Assembly: GCA_014529385.2 (NCBI GenBank)
Contig: CM043947.1
Coordinates: 117,412,087-117,476,086 of the forward strand
Length of the DNA stretch: 64,000 bases
Reading direction: 5' to 3'
Source of the DNA: Adiantum capillus-veneris
Taxonomy: Eukaryota > Streptophyta > Polypodiopsida > Polypodiales > Pteridaceae
Part shown: one piece after another, positions 21,637 through 30,698 of the stretch
How the letters are laid out: each line of letters opens with the position of its first letter
Numbering within the stretch: position 1 is the first letter of the stretch
Translations under genes and position numbers: made by a program
The notes under the pieces: generated by a model
What the model was told of the DNA's origin: nothing
The model's database searches: none
Seen by the model: only the letters and a program-made list of their open reading frames with translations

Positions 21637-23052
21637 AAGTTTGGTTCGAGGTTCCTGAAACTGAACCTGCGAGCACATCCTCTCAAGTCCGCCCAAGGTT
21701 GCATAGGCTCTGGTCAATCTAGTCTCTATAGCGCTTCTCAACGAAAAAACTGCCCACTGTAAACTACCCCAGATAAGTATATGCATCTGTATACTCCACA
21801 ATCTCCTGCCTATAGGTAAATGTGGGAGCTGACCTCCTGACCCATTGCGGTGTGGTGTTAAACACCATAACTTTGGTTTTACCAAGGTTGACAGACAATC
21901 CACTATCCTCGGCAAACACATGTAAGGCGTCCAAATGGCGTTGCATTCCCTTTGGGGAGTCAGAAATCATCACAATATCATCCAAAAGTGGGATCCATGT
22001 CCCTGCTAGTTGTGCTCCTTTGTCCCCTAGTCTCGTAATGTAATCAGAGGCCTCATCTACATACATACAAAAGTAGGAGATAGCGGGCATCCCTATTTCA
22101 CGCCAATAGTGGAGTGAACTAGGATAGAAATCCCTTTGGGAGTGCGTACTTGCCCTGCAACTGATCTGTATAAAGCCATAATCCCCCAAATGAGGTCTGT
22201 GGGTACCCCCATGACCTGCAGTCGCCGCATTAGTCTAGCTCTGGGTACTGTATCAAAAGCTTTGCAGAAGTCCACAAAGCTACAATATATTCGTTTCCCA
22301 TGTGGACTGCCCTCTTGAATAATGGCTCGTAGCCCGTGACAATGTGGGAAGCAAGTAAACCCGACAGCTGCTGGGAATCTCTGTAATCCATTAAGTATGG
22401 CTAACCCTTGTGTGGTGCCCGTATCTAGCAAGTATCTCCCATACATGTACATTTTGTACCCTGTGAGCATCTGTCCAGCCCCATGTCTATGGTGTCCAGC
22501 TCTCTCAACATCTCCTCCGAGGTATCATAGAAGACTGTCTGATGATTTCCCGTTTGGGCCTTTAAGTCCCCCAAGAGAATGATGTCCCCGTCCCTAGAGA
22601 ACTCCCATATGTCATCATCAAGCACAAAGAAAGGAGACTCTCCTCTAGGTGACCCATAGGTTGATGTACTTGGAGCAAAGTAGAATATGGCAATATAGAA
22701 ATCTGCCTGTGTCAACCTTCAATCTCACCCACATGTACTTGGCATGATGGTCTCTCCGAACAATATGTAAAGAGACTGCAAATCGTCCCTAAAAAGAACC
22801 CCCCCGCTCCAACCCCCCCCACACCCAAAATCCTCTACTCCCATGTTCAGATCTGGCATCTACTCGATAAGCCCTCTCCCATCTGTATCCAGTCACATGT
22901 CGCATCATCTGACTCGAGGCCTGGTGAGTCTCTGAATAGCACACAATATCTCTATCTCTAAAGCTATCCTCAAAGGTACCCACATCAAGCTTGAGAGAAC
23001 CATTGAAGTTCCACACTACTATTTTAAGTTTAGTCCCATTGGTCTCCAACCG
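21637..23052 (-). pseudogene. LINE ORF2 with endonuclease joined to RT (L-i)
   Basis: The endonuclease start VVWNFNGSLKLDVG and the motif SETHQ are present. Near 22335 the endonuclease text FTCFPHCHG runs directly into RAIIQEGSPHGKRIYCSF of the RT. The segment in between, roughly 1.1 kb compared with L-g, is lost. Motif A (FVDFCKAFDT) remains, but motif C reads PLLDDIV: the codons for Leu-Tyr-Ala of LYADD are missing. Frames are also shifted at several places. The product would be inactive. Confidence 0.85.
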
Positions 23053-23697
23053 TCATGTGGAGCCTCGCTCCATAATGACCACCTTCCCTTTCTATAGAAG
23101 GCTACCTTTCCTTTTTCCCTTGTTGCCCTAATCTATAGCATAACTTCTTGCATGTGGGCAAGCTGTGATAGAGTGAGATCATCGCCAAGGAATATGTTGG
23201 CCTTCTTAAATGTGGGCCTTTTCTTCCAAAACTCTTTCTTCACCTCAATAGTGGGAAAGTGCAAAATGAGAGCACGTTCCTTAGATGTCTCTTCAACACC
23301 TCCACTTCTTTTGCCGACTCTCCATGCCTTTGTGTGCATTGGTTTATCTATTCCCATCCACTCCATGAGCTCCCTTACTTCTTCCTCGACTTTATCTCGA
23401 TCTTTTACACCGGTAGCTCTCACATGTACAGCATGCGAGCGTCTCCGTTGTTCCTCCTTTAGTGTCATGTTGATGATGGGGTGTGGGGGGTTGATGCCTC
23501 CTTCCCCTTTCCTTTCTTGGCGACCTCTATCCACTTCCCCGCTTAATCGATCTTCTTTTGCGTCTTGGTGATCACTTCCACCCATGTAGACGTCTTTGCT
23601 TCATGTTGCTTCTCATCCTCTTTGATCACATGCACTTGCTCCTTGATGACTTTGAGCTCTTCAATCACTGAGGGCTGAATTTCTCCTTCTTCAAGCA
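23053..23697 (-). pseudogene. LINE ORF1 C-terminal remnant (L-i)
   Basis: It contains NMTLKEEQRRRSHAVHVRAT, DKVEEEVRELMEWMGI, KKEFWKKRPTFKKANIFLGD and DLTLSQLAHMQEV, all aligned with the intact ORF1 of L-j. There is a TAG shortly before the end and an apparent 1-nt deletion near 23080. The terminal TGA-CGG (complement of 23050-23055) is preserved. The 5' part is cut off at 23697. Confidence 0.82.
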
Positions 23698-24112
23698 AAG
23701 AGAGTCAACACAGCACGGCAGAGTTTCACGCGTAGAAGCATTGGCCCCAAAAACTTGCGTCCCTTTCGGTATTTCTTTATTATTATATTCGCAACGAAAC
23801 AACTCCTGAGGGTCCTTTGCTCTCAGACTCTGCGTCCAGATGCTCTACAAAGTGAAGCCCCAAGGGTTCTTTATAAACAGTACAAGAGTTGCCTAAAAGT
23901 AGAGCACTAGAAGCAGTTCTCTCAAAAGCACTAAACCCCAGAGTCATATGCTCCTAAAAGCTAGCGCTGGGGTCTCCAAAAGCAACCAGCATGATTTGCG
24001 GATATCCGTACAACCTGCCACGTGGCACATCGCAAAATGCAAAAAATCCGTTCAGCTTCTCTTGTCCACATTTCTCTTCCAGTTCGGCATGCCATGTCAT
24101 CACTTTGTGACA
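23698..24112 (-). repeat. Family G 3' LTR, truncated
   Basis: Read on the minus strand the LTR begins TGTCACAAAGTGATGACATG at 24112, directly after the PPT TAGGGGGGGA (24113-24122). It contains the family box (complement of TTGGCCCCAAAAACTTGCGT near 23742). The distal LTR end is lost where LINE L-i begins at 23697. Confidence 0.75.
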
Positions 24113-25560
24113 TCCCCCCCTATTGGAAAAATTGTAATCGCCCTCGATTACGCCTGCAAAAACAGCCAAAGGACAAAAACTTTCTTTAATAGACACTAAC
24201 TCTATGTACTCATGCACCAAATTCCACCAATCCAACACTTCTACAAAGACATTAGTCGTTGATCAATCACATTTCTATCGAGGGCCTCAAATACAAATCC
24301 TGATCATTGTAACCATTTAGCAATCATATCCAAACCGCATTGATCTTTTCACGTATGTCTTGATCTAGTAACTCTTGTTACTACCAAATTCATATCCTTT
24401 CTTTTCACATCTCAATCAAGCAAACCATGCCCATGGCCATCTCCACAAGACAGTACATCCACATAGCATGCAGTTCACAAAATCAGACACTTAGTTCACA
24501 CTAAACATTGTGTTTCAATCATTCAATCTAGCCATCTCGTTCCGTTCAGAACTCTTGATGCATCTAGATCATTCTGCAGCCATCTCATCCTTCCAAAACT
24601 CTTGATGCACTCAAAAGAGTACCCAGTCATCTCATCCAGATAGACAACTAGAATCTCATTCAGTTCACTTAGCCATCACATCCAGATCTCGTTGATCTCT
24701 AATAGACGTCTAGATACGCTACGTTCAAATCATTCATCAGACAAAATGCTGCAACCATTTCATCTTTCTATACATGTCTCTAACAATACAAACATGAAAG
24801 AGTACATGTTTTCAATTCAATTAAGGAAATTTCCAATTTAGTGAACACAATTCATAAAATCATTCCGCAAAATACCGTCATTCCTTCCGTACCTTAAAAT
24901 CTCAAAGAGAAATTAGTGACTTCATTCAACTTAGGCAATCTGTGACAAAGGAATGGAGGGGCTCCCCTCTTGTGCAGTCCGCACCGCACCAAATTCAACC
25001 TACTGATTCATCCGTAACTTTTGGCATAGACATTGCTAATAGCCCAAAAGCTTCAAGGTACAGCTCTCTCTGAAGAAAATTTGCAAGGTTCTCTTCCTCC
25101 ATCCACTTTGCATTGAGGGCTCAAAAGTACCCTTGACCAAATTATCTGTGGATCTAGCTTACGTTTCTATTCTTTCCATGTGCCCTGTGACTTGCTGGTA
25201 GCCCTTTTTGCCTCCCTAGTCCTTGGCCCCTCAATCATCTGTGGAATTCTCTGATCTACCAATTGATTCCCTCTACTTTCTTTCCTTGTGCCTTGGGACC
25301 GATGGATAGCCTCGCTAGCCTCCTTTGTTTACTGGATGTCAGTCTCAATCATCAAAACCCTAAGACGCACTATCATCTAATCCTCTTTCTTCTTCGGAAT
25401 CCTCTAATGAACTTGCGGCTAGTTCCCCTAGTTCGTCGGAACCCTCGAATAGAAGAGAAAAATTTCCCAAACCAAATAGAAGGTAGTCATACTAGATATT
25501 CTTTGGTTTTTAAAAACAAGAGATTACCTGTCTTGAGGCTCTCCTAGCAGATTCATGATA
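24113..25560 (-). mobile_element. Family G 3' internal region with decayed chromodomain
   Basis: It shares with 26359-26824 and 27499-28139 the start TTGTAATCGCCCTCGATTAC (plus text) and a long non-coding tract. From about 24905 it matches the region next to the chromodomain of the copy at 30699 (GAAATTAGTGACTTCATTC; GTGACAAAGGAATGGAGGGG). The chromodomain itself (about 24990-25130) has stops and shifts. The right end, near 25560, is uncertain. Confidence 0.65.
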
Positions 25561-25772
25561 TCCCATGAATTAGTTTCTAGATAGAGAGTGTTCCTGTTAC
25601 AGACAAAAATCATCACTGTAGTGCATGCACCTTGTGAATATGACCAATGTTATAGAGTGCCCGTCGCTTGTCTTAAAGAATTGTGCGATTCTAGTGAATG
25701 TGGAGACCACGCCAAGTTGAATCCATCGTGATCAATAGGCTTATAATTATGTCCTTGATAGAGTAGCAGGTG

Positions 25773-26358
25773 TGTAACATACTTGTACACCCCAAGTCGG
25801 AGATTTGGCGCGACACACGTGAGAATCACTTAATAAACTTAATCACAATTTAATGAGAGACGACACGACCCAGGGTGGCCAAAGGTATTGGCCCCAAAGT
25901 TTGGCGCCTCTTTCGGTATTTGTTTTTATTTTAATGCTTGATCAAGTACAAAGTCAAAGGTTCTTCTCTGCTCAATGCTCCCAGCAAACTGAGGGAAGAG
26001 AACCCCTAGGTACATATTTATAGGCCCTAGGCCTTCTCAAAAGCAGTTACATAAAAAGCTTCAATCTCAAAAGCGGGTGGCCCGAAAGCATAGCACCAAA
26101 AGCTAGCAGCACAATTTGCGGATTTCCGTACACCCTACCACGTCACCCAGCAAGCGCATTTTGCGAGCGTCCGTACAGCTTGCTATGTCAGTACGAATCA
26201 CCCAAAATCCTACCACATCAGCAGCTGCACGCCTTTGTCTTTAATTTTCTTTGTGTCCTCATGGGCCTCATCGGACAAGACCCCCATAAGTTTGGACAAC
26301 TTATAAAATTGCCAACGGTTAAAAAAATTAACAAATGCCACGTCATCATTTTGTGATA
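25773..26358 (-). repeat. Family G 3' LTR
   Basis: The LTR is 586 bp. On the minus strand it begins at 26358 after a PPT (complement of TACCCTCCTCTT) and ends in GTTACA at 25773. It carries the family box (GGCCCCAAAGTTTGGCGCC near 25902). With the internal piece 26359-26824 it is probably the 3' end of the large copy at 30699-34590, whose continuity is broken by the insertion at 26825-30698. Confidence 0.75.
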
Positions 26359-26824
26359 TACCCTCCTCTTGAAAAAATTGTAACCGTCCTCAATTACGCC
26401 TACAAAATCAAACATAAGCCATTAACCAGTTCAGTACACACTGACTCTAAGTACGAACGCACTAGACGACATAAACACAGCACTTGCACAAAGATGACAG
26501 TCATTGAACATTCAAATCACATTCATATCAAATTAATTAAGTCCATCGAGATCTAGGACCATGATCTATCGGCAAGGTGTTTAGCAATCGCAACTAGATC
26601 TATACCCAACTCACTGATATCAAATTGATTAATTCTTATTGCTATCATGTCCATCTTATTATGAAATCCCAAGACCAAAATGTTGCAACCATTTCCTCTT
26701 TCAAACGTGCACTAAAACATGACTCACATGAAAGAGCACATGTAAATTAAAATCATTTCGAGAATTCCCATGTCGAAGTGCTTCTTTCATAAAGTCCTAC
26801 AACAGAATACTGTCAGCGCGTCAC
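26359..26824 (-). mobile_element. Family G 3' non-coding internal segment
   Basis: It is homologous to 27499-28139 and 24113-24900 (shared words CTCAATTACGCCT, GATCTAGGACCATGAT, TTTAGCAATCG). It ends at AATACTGTCAGCGCGTCAC, where a second family G LTR begins. Confidence 0.7.
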
Positions 26825-27498
26825 TTTAACAGACTTGGACATCCCAAGTCGGAAATCAAGCATGACACAGGAGAAATATCTCTTAATATACTTCACAATT
26901 TTATCACGCTTTAGAATAGAGTCGTCACGGCCCAGCGTAGTTCCGTGCCCAGAGGTATTGGCCCCAAAATCTAGCACCCCTTTCGGTATTTCTTTTTATA
27001 TTAATGCTTAAGCAAAAGTTACAACTCCTGTGGGACCTCTAGTCTCAGACTCTGCGTCCAGAGGCTCTACAGAGTGAGGCCCCAAGGGCTCTTTTATTCT
27101 TACAAGGGATGCCCCAAAAATAGAACCCCAAAAGCAATTAGTTCAAAAGTTACAACTCCTGTGGGACCTCTGCTCTCAGGCTCTGCGTCCAGAGGCTCTA
27201 CAGAGTGAGGCCCCAAGGGCTCTTTTATTCTTACAAGGGATGCCCCAAAAACAGAACCCCAAAAGCAATTAGTTCAAAAGCAGTCAATCCCAAAAGCATC
27301 TGCATCTGGTCCAAAAACTGCCCCCAAAAGCAGCCACCACAAATTGCAGAAATACGTACAGCCTGCCATGTGGCATAGCAAGCGCATTTAAGGAATTTCC
27401 TTACAGTTGTCCACGTCAGCATGTCAGAGGATTTTTCGGGCCTATTTGTATTGCCACGTCATCAGCTGTAAGTACTGCCACGTCATCAGTTTGTGACA
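26825..27498 (-). repeat. Family G 3' LTR with internal 131-bp tandem duplication
   Basis: The minus-strand LTR start is at 27498 after a PPT complement (TACCTCCCTCTT); its end is at about 26825. The unit 27014-27144 is repeated at 27145-27275 (both start AAAAGTTACAACTCCTGTGG), which explains why it is longer than the others. Confidence 0.75.
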
Positions 27499-28139
27499 TA
27501 CCTCCCTCTTGAAAGAATTGTAATCGCCCTCAATTACGCCTGCAAAATCAGACATAAGCAATAAACTAGTTCAATAGACATTGACTCTTAAGTACCGACG
27601 CACTAGACCACACAAATCCAACACTTGTACAAAGACAATAGTCACATCACATTCAGCTCATATCACATAGAATCCATTTTGATCTAGGACCATGATTCCT
27701 TGCAACGTATTTAGCAATGGCATCTAGATCCACACTGGACCTCACTAACGTCAGATTAACTAATCCTTATTGCAATCATGTCTATCGATTTCTCAAGACC
27801 GAAATGCTACAATCATTTCCTTAGTCATTCCATCTTTCAATCCTGCACTCAAACACAATCACACGTGTGAGTAATCATTCCGGGAATTCCAGTTCATCAA
27901 TCAAACATTGAGTTCATACTAAGCAAAGTGTTTCGATCATTCAGTTCTAGTCATCTTATCGTTGTGTAGCCATCTCATCCCTTGGAACTCTTAATGCGCT
28001 CACCACAGTTTCATTCAATCATTCATCATCAGTTATCAAAATTCATGATTCTTATGTCGAATCGTGATAGGGTTTATTCTGGAGATGTCATTGCTCCCAA
28101 TTTGTTGTCATCTCATTCTCAATTTCACCTCTTATTTGT
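27499..28139 (-). mobile_element. Family G internal region, 3' part of a deletion derivative
   Basis: This is the non-coding 3' internal tract. It is interrupted at 28140 by a family H solo LTR and continues at 29378. Together with 29378-30148 it makes an internal region of only about 1.4 kb between the LTRs at 26825 and 30149, with no pol. Confidence 0.65.
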
Positions 28140-29382
28140 TGTCACGTGGCACATCCAACCCTATGTGTCTGTGGACAAGCTACTTCATAACAAGGGTTCC
28201 GTCAGTCCAGTCAGTCTAGATTAGAAGTGTTCTGGCACTTTTGTAAGTGTTCGCAGACCGTGCATGCCCAGGCGCTTAGAGTAGATGCATATCCTCTGGT
28301 TGCACACAGCATGATCATAAGCATTTCCATCAGCATCCTTCAGGGGAATTTTCCAGTGCATTTAGCCTATTTTCCCAATTTTTGACATTTTTCACTTATT
28401 ATTTTTAAGTGACTTTTGTTGAAAAGTAGGTAGGGCAAATTGAGTAAGTTTGTATATAAGCAAACCTAGACTAGCACTAATTGGCAGAAGAGGCAACAGG
28501 AGCCAAGCTCAGCAGGCAACTTCTCAACCAGAACTTGGTGGATTTCCTCCAAGCAAGAAGAATCATCAGACCCTTGCCCTAGCGTTTTCTCATCAAAGAT
28601 CATCGCCAGAAGCAAGCTCAGGACTAGCGTTTTGCATCAGCATCATCGCCACAGAAGCCCAGCACCTAGCGTTTTTGATCCCATCAACCTAGCGTTTTTT
28701 ATCCCATCAGCCTAGCGTTTTTGACAGATTGCAACCCTGGCGTTTTCAAGAGGATTAGCGTTTCAGAATTGCAGCAATAGACATCGCCATTTTCAGCAGT
28801 AGAAAACCATCAAGATCAGCCCCTAAGAAAGTAGCAGATTCAGCCCGGAAAGACCAGCAGGTCCAGCCCCCAAGAAACGTCAGTTTTCAGCCCTAAACCT
28901 GCAGATTTTTAGCGACAAAGACCCACAGAAACAACCCCCCAAATCAGCGTTTTTGGATTGTAGAAAATTTCAACCCATAGCGTTTTTGGACAGCAGATAA
29001 ACGATTGCAAATTTCAGCCCTTAGATCGGCTTCGCCATCCCCGTTGTCATCGCCAACATAGCCTAGACTTGCATCAATCCCATGCATTCAGTTTGTACCA
29101 GTTTGTGCAATCATAAGTAGACCACTCTCGCCGACGAGAGTGGGGCCTTCGGAGGAGGGTTTTACAACAGTCTCTGGTGTCGTATTCTCTTCTCTATCTC
29201 TATCTCTCAGTCTCATATACTTGCACCCACAGTGTTCATTCACTTGTTTGTGATCATTGCACTCTCTCATTAAGAACGGAAGGCTCTACCTTCCATAAGA
29301 ACGAAAGGGAACCTTGAGCACAGTTCGGAGCACTCATCTTGAGCAAAGTTCAAACATTCATTCCGCTACACCTAACATTTGT
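28135..29382 (+). mobile_element. Family H solo LTR with TTTGT target duplication
   Basis: The LTR runs 28140-29377 (1238 bp), from TGTCACGTGGCAC to CACCTAACA, and is flanked by TTTGT at 28135-28139 and 29378-29382. The perfect 5-bp duplication shows a true insertion followed by LTR-LTR recombination. Inside it has the inverted repeat TCACTTA-N7-TAAGTGA (28392-28412), TATATAAG (28453-28460), a cluster of AGCGTTTT words (28580-28990), a hairpin CCACTCTCG-N4-CGAGAGTGG (29122-29143) and a CTTCGG tetraloop site just after it. Confidence 0.93.
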
Positions 29383-30148
29383 GCACAAATAACAAGACCT
29401 TCACAAAAAAAACAAAAAATCATAAATTAAAGTTCATCTTCGGGAATTTCTATTTCAAAGTTCTATTGATAAAGTCATAAAGCAGGATACTGTCAACACA
29501 TCAGTATCCCTTTCAGTGTCCTTTCCAGTATCTGGTTCATCTTCTTGTCAAGAGCTTTGTCCAGCTCTTTTTGCGAGTATAGTTGTCGCTTTTTTTTTTG
29601 TGCGCTAGTCTGTCCTTTCAACTTTCTTCCCTAACTGAGGGAAGAATTAATGGCCTCACACCATCTCGAGTGAATCTCATCAATCGGGTTATTCTTCAGG
29701 TGTTCGCAAATCTCCGGTCTTTGGAGTACTTGATCAATCTTTTCATACACATGTCAACCTATAGTTGACACTTGTACTTTGCTTTGGCAAACTTCTCTCC
29801 CAAAAAATTTGCCCAAATCTTCACCCTTTTCTTCAGTTCCCGCACCGGATTTCAACTTTTCTTTGCCTTCTCGTTGAGAGGTGTTATCTCTGTCAAATTC
29901 TCCACGAGAACCCATGTGTAATCTGGGATTCTTTATGGCTTACGCCCTTTAGGACAGAGCGATGAACATGGAGCTCAATGCGCGATGAAGTAAGGCTGTG
30001 GGAGTGGCTAATAAGTCCGGGGTTGGGACACGAAGATTCTTTAATAGAATTTCTAGGAAACTTTTGAAGCGCCAAAGTGCTCTCTCTCTTTGGACAGATA
30101 TGCTTTGAGAAAAGCACATGCCTGAAGCTCTGATACCACCGTAACAAA
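29378..30148 (-). mobile_element. Family G 5' internal region with PBS
   Basis: It is the leader side of the deletion derivative. The PBS complement GAAGCTCTGATACCA (about 30124-30138) lies next to the 5' LTR. It contains a 117-bp module (29927-30043) bounded by GATTCTTTA that also occurs in the leader of the right-edge element. Short minus-strand frames may be gag remnants but show no motif. Confidence 0.6.
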
Positions 30149-30698
30149 CTTGGACACCCCAAGTCGGAAATCGAGCACGACACACGAGAGAATCTCTTAA
30201 AATACTTCACACTTTTAGAATAGTCGACACGGCCCGGCATAGTTCTATGCCCAGAGTTATTGGCCCCAAAATCTGGCGTCCCTATCGGTATTTCTTTTTA
30301 TAGTAATGCTTGAGCAAAAATTACAACTCCCCTGGAGCCTCCGCTCTCAGACACTCAATACAGATGCTCTACAGAGTGAGGCCCCAAGGGCTCTTTTATT
30401 CTTACAAGGGATGCCCCAAAAGCAATTAGTTCAAAAGCAATCAATCCCAAAAGCATCTGGTCCAAAAACTGCCCACAAAAGCAGCCAGTGCAAATTGCGA
30501 ATATTCGTACAACCCGCCACGTGGCACAGCCAGCACATTTCACGGAATTTCCATACAGTTGTCCATGTCAGCATGTCAGCGGATTTTCCGTGCCTCTCCA
30601 TGCTACCACGTCATCAATTGTTCGTAATGCCACATCATCAACAGTCTGTACTGCCACGTCATCAACAGTCTGTACTGCCACGTCATCAATTTGTGACA
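30149..30698 (-). repeat. Family G 5' LTR
   Basis: About 550 bp. The minus-strand start TGTCACAAATTGATGACGTG is at 30698 and the end, next to the PBS, is at 30149. No PPT lies on its right; instead chromodomain-side sequence of another copy starts at 30699. This suggests that the derivative 26825-30698 sits inside that copy. No clear 5-bp duplication was seen (GTCAC left, GAGGA right). Confidence 0.7.

Larger units (their letters stand above)
21637..23697 (-). mobile_element. LINE copy L-i, internally deleted, minus strand
   Basis: It runs from the middle of ORF1 (23697, right) through the endonuclease to the RT thumb (QFQEPRTKL, left end at 21637). The C-terminal third of ORF2 and the 3' UTR are missing. 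It has its own internal deletion in ORF2 (see that entry). To the right it abuts a truncated family G LTR. Confidence 0.85.
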
